From NCBI GenBank assembly GCA_029931535.1, contig JAQPZY010001689.1:1329501-1393500 (forward strand): DNA of 64,000 nucleotides, in the 5' to 3' direction. Made by a program: the position numbers and the translations under genes. Source of the DNA: Margaritifera margaritifera. Taxonomy: Eukaryota > Mollusca > Bivalvia > Unionida > Margaritiferidae. Numbering within the stretch: position 1 is the stretch's first letter; the number at the start of each line of letters is the position of its first letter. Of this stretch, positions 11,829 through 21,718 are shown piece by piece. The notes beneath the pieces were generated by a model. It did no database searches. It was not told where the DNA came from and worked only from the letters and a program-made list of their open reading frames with translations.

Positions 11829-12128
11829 AAAATGTAGTTTCTTAGGGGGTAAAACTAATAATTATTAGATGCTTTCCACCCACCCCGCTCTGATGTCCTT
11901 CATTAATCAAGGTCCTAGAATAGAATGAGGATGTGCTTTTGCCCATGTGCCAAGTTAGCAAGTCGGACTAGATCAATGCACATGTTCTAAGAATTTCTAG
12001 AACAGGAGGATGGTGCATCTAGCACAGACGAGGTTTTTCCTTTTGCGGAAAGAGTAAGCTAAACAAAAGTGATAGGTAAGTATAACATAATTAAAATTTG
12101 TTTTACCCTCCCAAGAAAACTACATTTT
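11829..12128. repeat. Inverted repeat at the right end of the DIRS element
   Basis: The left arm 11829-11855 (AAAATGTAGTTTCTTAGGGG, then GTAAAAC) is matched in inverse orientation at 12100-12128, with a few differences. The inner text includes ATAGGTAAGTATAACATAAT, which resembles DIRS termini. It could be the right terminal and internal complementary region of the upstream element, or an independent 300-bp MITE. Confidence 0.6.
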
Positions 12129-13152
12129 TGTTCACTGTGTACCTATGAGATCATGTCTCTATTCCCACTTAGATCTGGAATTGAGCAAAAAAAATTATGA
12201 TATACCAGTGATCTATTTACATGCTGAATTTCCCAGTTTGATTTAATCTCTTTCATAATTATTATATCCCTCTTTTTTTTTAAAGTAGGTATATTAGTTA
12301 TATCTCGTATGTATGTATGTATGTATCTATGTATGTATGTATGTATGTATGTATGTATGTATGTATGTATGTATGTATGTATGTATATCATATTTCTTGT
12401 AAATGCAGAAACATTTTTTTCTTTGTAGTTCTGTAGCATGGAATGAATGTCAACCTTTGAAAACTCATAAAGGGTTAAAGGCAGGGATGTAACAGATCTA
12501 AAGAATATGTTACAATACTGTTGATGGTATAAAGAGTTAGTGTGTGGTGGTTGGTGGTGGTAAACTTTGTACATGGAATCGTAGCAGGAAGGCATATATG
12601 TAATGAGCATTAGGTTCTAGACCTGGGGTAAGTGTCCAGGGTTTGGAGTGGGGGGGGGGCTTGAGGTTGGGAGGAAGGTAGATCAGAGGATTTGTGATGG
12701 TGACTTATAAAAGAACTACTACTTTAATTTCCTTTCAGTCTGAGTCAAACATTGTTTCCATAAAAGGAATTATTTTATTGATAATGTTTTTCATGTCTAC
12801 CAAGCCACTTTTCATTAACATGACCTGCCTACCTTCTTCCACATCTGAAGAATCTGATATAAATTGGCTTAAAGTTTGCATTAAATTACTACAACTATTT
12901 CATGTCTTTGATCGACCCTCTGTAACTAAGATGGTCTCCACCCCTCTTATTCTTATTAAACCACACAGTTTTCAATGAAAGCATGGTCTATGAGAGGAGT
13001 TGGCTCTAGTTAGTGGAAAAATGGTAAAAATATAGTACTTTTGTAGGATGAGATGGTCCCCATCAAATGATGACCTCTCTTAAGAGTGGTCACATATATG
13101 GAGACATTAATACTTTTATATATGTAACTCTCCTTATAATTCTTCTTCTCAG
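12129..13152. other. Intron 1 right part
   Basis: Holds a tetranucleotide microsatellite (12307-12388) and otherwise AT-rich sequence. The frames at 12143-12610 (made largely by the microsatellite) and 12694-12978 have no recognisable domain. A run TTCTTCTTCTC leads into the acceptor AG at 13151-13152. Confidence 0.6.
12307..12388. repeat. (GTAT)n microsatellite
   Basis: About 20 copies of GTAT with one interruption (ATCT). It creates false Tyr/Ile/His-rich frames on the minus strand. Confidence 0.97.
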
Positions 13153-13575
13153 GAAGCAATAATGATGGTCAGAACAACTTTATATCTGATGAATCGGATG
13201 ATGACCTTGTCAGTTACTTCAACTCTGAATCAGAAATCTCCGACGTTGATAGCCAGGATCTAGATCATGAATCCAGAGCAGATCCTTCCAAACCACATTT
13301 GGCTTCTGGAAATCCAGATCAATCGATGTCAGAGTTCAAGTCTCCATTATTCACAAATTCCAGTGACATTGCTGGCAGCCATATATGGGGCAGCATAAGG
13401 GACAGTGATAGCTTAGCACATTTTTCCTCAGAATTGTTTTCATCCTCAGTGTCATTCCTGGGACATAATTTCAAGCTGTCACCCCAGACATCCAATCAAT
13501 ATGAGAAGGATGTAGAAGAGTTTGAAAACTGTAAAGATGTCATCCAGGGAACAAAAGAGGTCTCAGTTCCACCAG
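13153..13575 (+). CDS. SMG5: SMG5 exon B: acidic, Ser-rich linker
   Basis: The acceptor is TTCTTCTTCTCAG, and the first two bases complete a Gly codon with exon A. It encodes 141 codons' worth of low-complexity acidic/Ser sequence: ISDESDDDLVSYFNSESEIS near the start, then SPLFTNSSDIAGSHIWGSI and HFSSELFSSSVSFLG. No folded domain is visible, in keeping with a disordered linker where animal SMG5 is poorly conserved. The evidence is a 423-nt open frame between good splice sites, matching phase on both sides, and acidic composition continuous with exon A. The donor is CAG|GTACAG at 13576. One base is left over (phase 1). Confidence 0.85.
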
Positions 13576-14106
13576 GTACAGTACACAAATATTAAGGGTA
13601 TCAATATTTGAAATGACATTTATTGTGACCTTTTTAGTTCAGTTAAGTCAGACTGTATCTTACAAATGTTCTTCCACAGTTTCTTTAAATATTTCAGAAG
13701 TTTAAAGAAAACAGAGGCTAGAGAGTGGTTGAATTTTGATTACTACTTGAATTCAGTTTTAAATTCTTATCCATGTCAGGTTTGGGTTCTCAGAGAGTTT
13801 GTTTGCAGTTTCAGAACAATTACAGCGGTTGTATTAGTTCCAATCAGAGTTAGCTAAAATCTTGATTCCACAATTTCCTATTAAGTACCTTGAACATATT
13901 TCCTAGCTTTTACAACAGGACCACCTGTCATTAAAAAAAAGAGCAAAAGCATTATAAAGCTTCATGTATGGGAATTTTACAAATTAATGTCAGACTTTTG
14001 TAGCAAAATTGAATTAGAATTATTTGTATGCGAGTAAATGTCTCTAGTAACTTTGTCCTCATTTTCAAAATGTCTTAATTTATATTCTTGTTGTTTTTAA
14101 TCTTAG
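13576..14106. other. Short intron between exons B and C
   Basis: A 531-bp GT-AG intron, AT-rich, with no repeat structure seen. It ends in TTTTTAATCTTAG. The frame at 13666-13857 is intronic and not supported. Confidence 0.7.
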
Positions 14107-14214
14107 GCTTTGCTACTACGATGGAAGCTAAGCATGTAGCTGAGATTACTCACAAACTAGCTAACTTTGTGATAGAGACTGATACTGAAGCCAGCATTAT
14201 TCCAACTGATGCAG
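14107..14214 (+). CDS. SMG5: SMG5 exon C: linker, with a GC donor
   Basis: The acceptor is CTTAG at 14102-14106. The frame continues from exon B as GFATTMEAKHVAEITHKLAN and ends ASIIPTDA. It has a mild helical look and no known domain. To keep the frame into exon D the exon must end at 14214, which makes the donor CAG|GCCAGT, a GC-AG intron. The alternative GT at 14219 (CCA|GTTTTG) would shift the next exon out of frame. The exon is 108 nt long, with one base left over. A 47-bp tandem array begins about 180 bp downstream. Confidence 0.75.
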
Positions 14215-14397
14215 GCCAGTTTTGCTTGTTGTGTACTCTTTTATTAACTCTCCTTTCATTCCTCTGATTTAGATTCTTTTCTGAATGAAACATGCATTGA
14301 ATAAAGCCAGTAAAAATAATTTTAGAAAAGCATACTGAACATTTGTCTTAGAATGTTAGAAATTGGTATTTTCTTGGACATGTGTTTGATGATTTCA

Positions 14398-15085
14398 CAG
14401 CAATAGAACACTAAGTGCAGAGCTGTGCTATACCCCTGGTGTCATAGTCATAGAGTACTAAGTGCAGAGCTGTGCTATACCCCTGGTGTCATAGTCATAG
14501 AGTACTAAGTACAGAGCTTATGCTATACCTCGGGTGTCATAGTCATAGAGTACTAAGTGCAGAGCTGTGCTATACCCCTGGTGTCATAGTCATGGAGCAC
14601 TAAGTACAGAGCTGTGCTATACCCCTGGTGTCATAGTCATGGAGCACAAAGTACAGAGCTGTGCTATACCCCTGGTGTCATAGTCATAGAGTACTAAGTG
14701 CAGAGCTGTGCTATACCCCTGGTGTCATAGTCATAGAGTACTAAGTACAGAGCTTATGCTATACCTCGGGTGTCATAGTCATAGAGTACTAAGTGCAGAG
14801 CTGTGCTATACCCCTGGTGTCATAGTCATAGAGTACTAAGTGCAGAGCTGTGCTATACCCCTGGTGTCATAGTCATAGAGTACTAAGTGCAGAGCTGTGC
14901 TATTCCCCTGGTGTCATAGTCATGGAGCACTAAGTACAGAGCTGTGCTATACCCCTGGTGTCATAGTCATGGAGCACTAAGTACAGAGCTGTGCTATACC
15001 CCTGGTGTCATAGTCATAGAGTACTAAGTACAGAGCTTATGCTATACCTCGGGTGTCATAGTCATGGAGCACTAAGTACAGAGCT
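14398..15085 (+). repeat. 47-bp minisatellite with three variant types, about 15 copies
   Basis: The unit contains CATAGAGTACTAAGTGCAGA, GCTGTGCTATACCCCTGG and TGTCATAGT, with a period of 47 bp. Three variants recur: A (ATAGAGTAC, AGTGCAGAGCTGTG), B (AGTACAGAGCTTATG, CCTCGGG) and C (ATGGAGCAC). The order is roughly A A B A C C A B A A A C C B C, so a multi-unit block has itself been duplicated. Confidence 0.95.
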
Positions 15086-15689
15086 TACTGTAATTTGGTG
15101 TGTATAGCATGCACTGTTGTATAACACCCCCCCCCCAGTTTTTTTTACCCAGAATGAGGGGCAAAAAACGTAGCTCTGCCACATAACATGCATGTGATAT
15201 AATACATTTTAAAGTTTTGATGATTTTGTTCTCTTTCATAGTGCGACAACAGTCAGCCATAATGGATAGTGCACTGATCATCAATTGTTTTGATTTTCTT
15301 TGCAAACAACCAGTGCATGACTGTTTCTCTGGTCTTTCCTGTCAGTATGCAGCTCCGGATTATGACCAATACTTTTATTTTACAGATATCGTAAATGAAA
15401 GAATGAAAAAGTGGCAAACTTTATAGTATATCTTTATGATTTTATGGTTGGACCTTAAAAGGGCCATTTTAAGGTTCACTTTGTTGATGGAGTTCAGTCT
15501 CTTGCATCAAATCCTTCAAATTCCTCTTTGTCATCATCAATCTCGAAAAGTTGCTGTATGTCCTCGTCTCTCATCATTCCTGGCATTTCAAGATCGAACA
15601 CAAGATGCTAGTGAAAGTTTAGATAGAGTATTTATACTTATTTAGACTAGCATGATACTTCTAAAATATATCTTGGTGCCTGAGATAGA
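15086..15689. other. Intron C-D, middle part
   Basis: Contains a C-run (15125-15136) next to a T-run and otherwise unique-looking sequence. The frames at 15217-15426 and 15436-15645 have no recognised domain or supporting splice context in frame with SMG5. Confidence 0.5.
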
Positions 15690-16285
15690 ATTTACCAAGA
15701 CAATACTTCGTAATTATGTTCGGCACATCAAAACTTCAGCCAGCGCTGATTACCTTTAAAAGCGCCACACCGAGTCATTTAAATATTGCTGACTCTATTG
15801 TAACAAAGAAGGATCAAATACTGTGGTTTAAGATTAGAAATAAAACAAAGAACCAAGCTTATTTTCCGAAGAAAAGTTAATAAATTGCAAATTTACCTAG
15901 ACAGTACATTGTAACTATGTTTAGCACATCAAAGCTTAGCCGGCGCTGATTACCGTGAATCGACCACACTGAGTCAATGAAGCATTGATCACTGTATGGT
16001 CACTAAGATATATTAAATACTATGATTTAAAATGAGAAATAAAACAAAAAAACCAAGCTTATTTTCCAATGGAAAGTAAATAAATTGCAAATTTACCTAG
16101 GCAAAGCATTGTAACAATGTTTAACACATCAAAGCTTATCCAGCGCTAATTACCATGAAAAGATCACACTGAGTCAATGAAGCATTGATCACTGTATAGT
16201 TGCAAAAATAAATAAAATACTATGAATTAAGATGAGAAATAAAGCTAAGAACCAAGTTTATTTTCCAAAGAAAAAAAAAGTTTTC
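15690..16285 (+). repeat. Three tandem units of about 200 bp
   Basis: Units begin near 15690, 15891 and 16091 with AATTTACC, followed by CATTGTAAC-like text, CACATCAAAGCTTA, GCGCTGATTACC, CACTGAGTCAATGAAGCATT and AACCAAGCTTATTTTCC. Identity between units is moderate, so this is older than the short-period arrays around it. No coding frame is shared by the units. Confidence 0.85.
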
Positions 16286-16965
16286 CGACCTCATATATTA
16301 ATTGATTATTTTGTTTCACGATGTGTCAGTGTTACCGTAACAGACTAACCATAGTCACGAAAAAAATGTCCTCTAAATTTGTCTCTGATGAGAACATTAA
16401 CACTGCTTGAATTCTAAATATGGTCATATCCCCTCTCTATTTTAATTTCTGAAATCAAAATGTGAGTTGCATGCAGAAGTCCTTTAGCTGCACGTGGATG
16501 TCCTTTAGCTGCACGTGGAAGTCCTTTAAGTGTAGAGAGTCATTTAGTGCAATCTTAATTATCCTAACAGGTTTTCAAATAACATGGAGTGTAGTATTTC
16601 ACAAGGTTATTGTAGGAAGGAGTGTGTGTGTGTGTGTGTGTGTGTGTGTCATGTGATCAGATAAACAGATAATTCAAATAATTATGGTTTGCATGATTAA
16701 GGTTCTGTCAAATTCAGTGAAGTTTGTATGATATATCGAGATTCCATATAAGATGTAATGGAGATCATTGAGGTCTGTCTTCAAAAAATTTGCATATAAC
16801 ATACTGATAGTCTCTAAAGGTCTTACAAAGTTATCACTATTACACATTTAAAGAGGTTGGATTATGTGAAAGTTGGTATATATAGTTGGGCTGGTGGTGG
16901 TGGTGGTGTCAGATTTTGTTTAGGATAACATGCCAGGTTTATTACACTATCTTCATTTTTGATAC
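16286..16965. other. Intron C-D, right part
   Basis: Holds a 21-bp direct repeat of about three copies at 16477-16533 (GTCCTTTAGCTGCACGTGG) and a TG microsatellite (16622-16649). Nothing coding is supported. Confidence 0.6.
16622..16649. repeat. (GT)n microsatellite
   Basis: Fourteen GT dinucleotides in a row. Confidence 0.97.
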
Positions 16966-17115
16966 TTAAGATAAAATATACATGATTATGAAAGTTGCGA
17001 GATTTTATTCCACATGTTTTTGCCATATAATAACCCCCCTTTAAGATAAAATATACATGATTATGAAAGTTGCGAGATTTTATTCCACATGTTTTTGCCA
17101 TATAATAACCCCCCT
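16966..17115 (+). repeat. 75-bp perfect tandem duplication before exon D
   Basis: TTAAGATAAAATATACATGA through CATATAATAACCCCCC occurs at 16966-17040 and again at 17041-17115, essentially identical. The second copy runs to within 16 bp of exon D and supplies part of its polypyrimidine tract, so the duplication shaped the 3' splice site region. Confidence 0.93.
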
Positions 17116-17130
17116 CCTTTTTTTTTACAG

Positions 17131-17197
17131 AGCAGTCCATGTTTACAGAGACTGAGGTGGATGATTTAAGCAGTGTTAGCAGCAGCACAAAGGATGA
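17131..17197 (+). CDS. SMG5: SMG5 exon D: short acidic Ser-rich exon
   Basis: The acceptor is a run of nine T followed by ACAG (17122-17130). Two bases complete Glu with exon C, and the frame reads QSMFTETEVDDLSSVSSSTK before ending in the bases GATGA. The donor is GTAAGC at 17198, a strong match. At 67 nt it is the shortest exon seen. Its acidic/Ser character agrees with exons A and B. A 33-bp array starts about 9 bp after the donor, and a 75-bp duplication lies just before the acceptor, so this exon is hemmed in by tandem repeats. Confidence 0.8.
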
Positions 17198-17206
17198 GTA
17201 AGCAGC

Positions 17207-17598
17207 TTGTACCATATATACTCACTTTGGACAAATCATGTACCATATATACTCACTTATTGGATAAATCATGTACCATATATACTCATTTATTGGACAA
17301 ATCATGTACCATATATACTCACTTATTTGACAAATCATGTACCATAAATACTCACTTGTTGGACAAATCATGTACCATATATACTCACTTGTTGGACAAA
17401 TCATGTACCATATATACTCACTTATTGGAGAAATCATGTACCATATATACTCACTTGTTGGACAAATCATGTACCATATATACTCACTTGTTGGACAAAT
17501 CATGTACCATATATACTCACTTATTGGACAAATCATGTACCATATATACTCACTTGTTGGACAAATCATGTACCATATATACTCACATATTGGACAAG
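17207..17598 (+). repeat. 33-bp minisatellite, about 12 copies, abutting the exon D donor
   Basis: The unit reads GACAAATCATGTACCATATA followed by TACTCACTTGTTG, a period of 33 bp. Because 33 is divisible by three, open frames appear on both strands (DKSCTIYTHLL on +, a Cys/Ile/Trp/Tyr-rich repeat on -). I read them as artefacts. Units differ by one or two bases. Confidence 0.96.
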
Positions 17599-17942
17599 TC
17601 CAACTTTAAATAAGATAGACTCTGATCTGCCATCACATAATACACCTGCAGATCAGGGTCTGCATTGTTTGTTCTACTGATTAGTCCTAACAAACTGCAT
17701 AGACTGAGATCTGCTGGCATATTATTCGATGAAAGATCTGGGTCTGAGCAGTTTGCAGTTGGATCTGCATTATCAGAGAATATATATGGTAGATATATCA
17801 ATTTTGTAATTAGTCATAAGGTATTCTAAGTAGGAGACTTCTGCAAGACTCACCTGTAACTTAATAACACAAATTAAGATATAATGTCAAGCCAAGGATT
17901 TCATTTCCCTATATTTTCAATTGAAAATAAATTTCACAAAAT
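17599..17942. other. Intron D-E, spacer between arrays
   Basis: Two related blocks near 17617-17665 and 17700-17760 share GATCTGC(C/T)..CAT and AGATC(A/T)GGGTCTG, suggesting an old duplication of about 85 bp. Nothing coding. Confidence 0.45.
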
Positions 17943-19216
17943 AACATGTTATTCATTTGGATCTTTAATTTGGTGATGTAAAGGCATGCATGTTATTCAT
18001 TTGTATCTTTAATTTGGTGATGTAAAGGCATGCATGTTATTCATTTGGATCTTTAATTTGGTGATGTAAAGGCATACATGTTATTCATTTGGATCTTTAA
18101 TTTGGTGATGTAAAGGCATACATGTTATTCATTTGGATCTTTAATTTAGTGATGTAAAGGCATACATGTTATTCATTTGGATCTTTAATTTGGTGATGTA
18201 AAGGCATGCATGTTATTCAGATTGTATTATCTATATAGATCTTTAATTTGGTGATGTAAAGGCATGCATGTTATTCAGATTGTATTATCTATATAGATCT
18301 TTAATTTGGTGATGTAAAGGCATGCATGTTATTCAGATTGTATTATCTATATTGATCTTTAATTTGGTGATGTAAAGGCATGCATGTTACTCAGATTGTA
18401 TTATCTATATAGATCTTTAATTTGGTGATGTAAAAGCATACATGTTATTCACATTGTATTATCTATATAGATCTTTAAGTTGGTGATGTAAAGGCATGCA
18501 TGTTATTCATTTGGATCTTTAATTTGGTGATGTAAAGGCATGCATGTTATTCATTTGGATCTTTAATTTGGTGATGTAAAGGCATACATGTTATTCATTT
18601 GGATCTTTAATTTGGTGATGTAAAGGCATACATGTTATTCATTTGGATCTTTAATTTGGTGATGTAAAGGCATACATGTTATTCATTTGGATCTTTAATT
18701 TGGTGATGTAAAGGCATGCATGTTATTCAGATTGTATTATCTATTTAGATCTTTAATTTGGTGATGTAAAGGCATACATGCTATTCATTTGGATCTTTAA
18801 TTTGGTGATGTAAAGGCATACATGTTATTCATTTGGATCTTTAATTTGGTCATGTAAAGGCATACATGTTATTCAGATTGTATTATCTATATAGATCTTT
18901 AATTTGGTGATGTAAAGGCATGCATGTTATTCAGATTGTATTATCTATATAGATCTTTAATTTGGTGATGTAAAGGCATACATGTTATTCATTTGGATCT
19001 TTAATTTGGTGATGTAAAGGCACGCATGTTATTCATTTGGATCTTTAATTTGGTGATGTAAAGGCATACATGTTATTCAGATTGTATTATCTATATAGAT
19101 CTTTAATTTGGTGATGTAAAGGCATACATGTTATTCAGATTGTATTATCTATATAGATCTTTAATTTGGTGATGCAAAGGCATGCATGTTATTCACATTG
19201 TATTATCTATATAGAT
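17943..19216 (+). repeat. Mosaic minisatellite of 44-bp and 58-bp units, about 26 copies
   Basis: All units share ATCTTTAATTTGGTGATGTA and AAGGCAT(A/G)CATGTTATTC. They differ in the linker: short units carry ATTTGG (44 bp), long units carry AGATTGTATTATCTATATAG (58 bp). Short and long units come in runs (about six short, five long, five short, one long, two short, two long, two short, three long). The block structure suggests unequal exchange of multi-unit segments. Confidence 0.95.
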
Positions 19217-19449
19217 GCACAACACAAATACGGATGTATACGAGGAAAGGTTCAATATATGCATTGTAAGAAAGTAAAGGTTACATGAGTATATGCATTC
19301 TCTCTCTCTTGATTCAACAATTCAATACATCAAAATGTATAACTACAATAACATAAATACTTAAACAAATAAAATATTTGGCTCTCTTTGTGGCGGCTAC
19401 TCATGGGCTAGACTCTGAATGAAACATTATACGAGACTATGATGATTCC
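19217..19449. other. Spacer between two arrays
   Basis: AT-rich, nothing supported apart from a short CTCTCTCTCTT run at about 19300. Confidence 0.5.
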
Positions 19450-20036
19450 CATTCGGTGCTAGGCTGATCCCAGCATGTAAGTGTATTTTGGGCTGATCCC
19501 AGCATAAGTAGACTGTGCTAGACTGATCCCAGCTCAAGTAACATCTGTGCTAGGCTGATCCCAGCATTTGAGTGTATTCTGGGCTGATTCCAGATTAAGT
19601 AGGCTATGTGCTAGTCATTCAGGTGTATTCTGAGCTGATCCCAGCTCAGGTAGAATCTGTGCTAGGCTGATCCCAGCATTAAGTGTATTCTGGGCTGATC
19701 CCAGCATAAGGAGACTGCTAGACTGATCCCAGCTCAGTAAAATTTGTGCTAGGCTGATCCCAGCATTCGAGTGTATTCTGGGCTGATCCCAGATTAAGTA
19801 GGCTATGTGCTAAGCTGATCCCAGCATAGTATTGTATTGCTAGGCTGATCCCAGCATTCTAGTGTATTCTGGGCTGATCCCAGATTAAGTAGGCTATGTG
19901 CTAGGCTGATCCCAGCATAGTAGTGTATTCTGGGCTGATCCCATCTTAAGTAAATCTATGCTGGGCTGATCCCCGCATAGGAGTGTATTCTGGGTTGATC
20001 CCAGAGTAGTGGAATAGAGCTAGGCTGATCCCAGCA
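19450..20036. repeat. Array of about 19 hairpin-forming CTGATCCCAG units
   Basis: The core GGGCTGATCCCAG recurs about every 31 bp with variable spacers. Two types tend to alternate: GCTAGGCTGATCCCAGC and TTCTGGGCTGATCCCAGA. The second can pair TCTGGG with CCCAGA around a CTGAT loop; the first pairs GCT(A)GG with CC(C)AGC. The array lies about 220 bp past the 3' end of the minus-strand recombinase ORF and could be the untranslated tail of that retroelement, or an independent minisatellite. Confidence 0.85.
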
Positions 20037-20258
20037 TGAAGAAAGTATTCTGATTTTCTTTCTATTTAAACCTGTATGAGAAATGTATTAAACAGGCATG
20101 GCCTTTATGTTTTTAGTATAGCATATGAGTATCCGATTGGGGGAAAATACCAAAATGAATTTGATATTAAAATATATCAAATGAGAGCCCCCAAGAGGAT
20201 GCCAGTTTCGATGTGAAAGTCCATTTGAAAGGAATGATGTCAAAAGAAGTTCATGACA

Positions 20259-21275
20259 CTAAATGTATGTACACAACTGTCCCTGAGCAGAATGAATTTT
20301 GTTAGGGTTAACTCTGATGTAGCGCATATAACACGAAGATGACCATTGTCCTAAAGTCTGAATTAAATGGTCCTCTATACCAACTGCAGCTGCAGTTGTG
20401 GCTGCCCCTATACGAAATGAATGCCCAGAAAAGTTTTCTTCATCATAACCGAGACGCGCCAATAGAATCTTCAAGTAAGACAGAAAAAGTTCCCTACTAA
20501 AAGGACGTCCCATCGATTCCACAAATAAAGGAGCATTTGCACCATGACCCCCAGCCAAAGCACTCTGCTGCCGTTGAATGAAATACTGCTGCATACAGGA
20601 CACTGGACACAATCGCGAGTTCCGAAAGAATGAAATGTTGACACCAGCACGAAACTGGTCCGTTTTTGAAGATGGCAAGGTGAGTATGAACATGGACTTG
20701 TCCCTTGAAAATGTCACATCTTAAATCTTCAGGTAATTGCAGAAGGAAATGCTCTGCAATGATCGAACTGTGAATTCGCCGCATCGCAAGAATCCCAAAA
20801 ATGCCACCAGACACATGCACTGCAGGGACAAGTCCACATCCGGCGAAAAAACTCCCCCATGTAACATGGCAGATAACTGCACCACAATATTTTACGTAAT
20901 AGGAAGTCGGGGCTTAATTTTTGAAATGTTATTCCTTTTTATCCCACGAAGTATACACTGTAGTCTGTCCGACTCCTGAAAAGGATTCCTATGACCTGCC
21001 TGTAGATAATGGAATCTAATTTCTGCAAGGTACAGCTTAATTGTTGAGCACTGCAGCTGCAGGGCGGTGTGACAGTACGTGACAAAATAAATCAGAACAT
21101 CCTCTGTAAGTACAGGTAAAGAATAAGGATTAGCAACAACGCCGGACATGGCCAAAAAATTCAACAAACACTGGATGCCAGTTCTGTACACTGACCTTTT
21201 ATTATTGGACACAGATAAACGCCACAGGCCCTGCACACGTGTCAAAATAGCATCAACTCTGAAGCCAGGGGGCAT
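20259..21275 (-). pseudogene. Tyrosine recombinase of the minus-strand element, two in-frame stops
   Basis: A single frame runs the full length, interrupted by TAA at 20892-20894 and TAA at 20721-20723. The N-terminal SAM-like core-binding part contains YFVTYCHTALQLQCSTIKLY. The catalytic part shows the first Arg in FLRCGEFTVRS, then GHSFRIGAATTAA (His and second Arg) and LGQWSSSCYMRYIR (Trp and nucleophilic Tyr). The R-H-R-W-Y set is therefore present, and only the two stop codons separate this copy from an intact frame. It would have catalysed integration of circular cDNA. Confidence 0.87.
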
Positions 21276-21718
21276 ACAGCTGGAGTTTGGTCCGCATGTG
21301 GTACCAAGCGCCGGATCTTCTCGTTCTGAAATCGAGAAAGAGCATCTGCTATAAGGTTAGCATTACCAGGAATATGTCGAGCCTGAATAATGAACTGTCC
21401 TTTGGCAGCGCACCATATTAGTCTTCGAACGAATTTCATAATACGAGGTATTTTGGATCGGCCTTTGTTAATGGTTTCCACTGTTGCAGAATTGTCACAG
21501 TTCACCAGGATTCTTTTCTTGGTCCACTTGTCTCCCCATAACACTGCTGAAAGAACAATTGGATACAGTTCAAAAAGAGCCATAGATGCAGAATTTCCTG
21601 GCGGAACGAGATTAGGGGGAAAATTACCTTGAAACCACTTCCCATTGAAATAACCCCCAAAACCTGTCGGGGTAGCGTCTGTATAGAACTGCATATTTTC
21701 AGCTGGGGTCACTGTCAT
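21242..21718 (-). pseudogene. RNase H domain of the minus-strand element
   Basis: Contains QFYTDATPTGFGGYF (first Asp), ALFELYPIVLSAVLWG (Glu), ILVNCDNSATVETIN (Asp) and ARHIPGNANLIADALSRF (C-terminal block with Asp). All catalytic positions are visible. It overlaps the recombinase frame by 34 bp and is offset from the RT frame at about 21700-21720, where one indel seems to separate RT from RNase H. Confidence 0.85.

Larger units (their letters stand above)
8013..12130 (+). mobile_element. Decayed DIRS-type tyrosine-recombinase retrotransposon
   Basis: Remnants lie on the + strand in the order gag, reverse transcriptase, RNase H, tyrosine recombinase, followed by a terminal region with inverted repeats. 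This order without LTRs or an integrase is typical of the DIRS order. All frames carry several stops and frameshifts, so this is an old, dead copy. The left edge is uncertain (between about 7.75 and 8.4 kb). The right edge is taken as the end of the inverted-repeat pair at 12128. A shorter fragment of the same family lies at 43270-43560. Confidence 0.8.

Noticed and set aside
12143..12610. 155-codon minus-strand frame with THTYI repeats
   Set aside because: Its core is the GTAT microsatellite and no domain is present in the rest.
17173..17613. 146-codon + strand frame and 115-codon minus frame of Cys/Tyr/Ile repeats
   Set aside because: Both are generated by a 33-bp minisatellite whose period keeps the frame open; there is no splice or start context.
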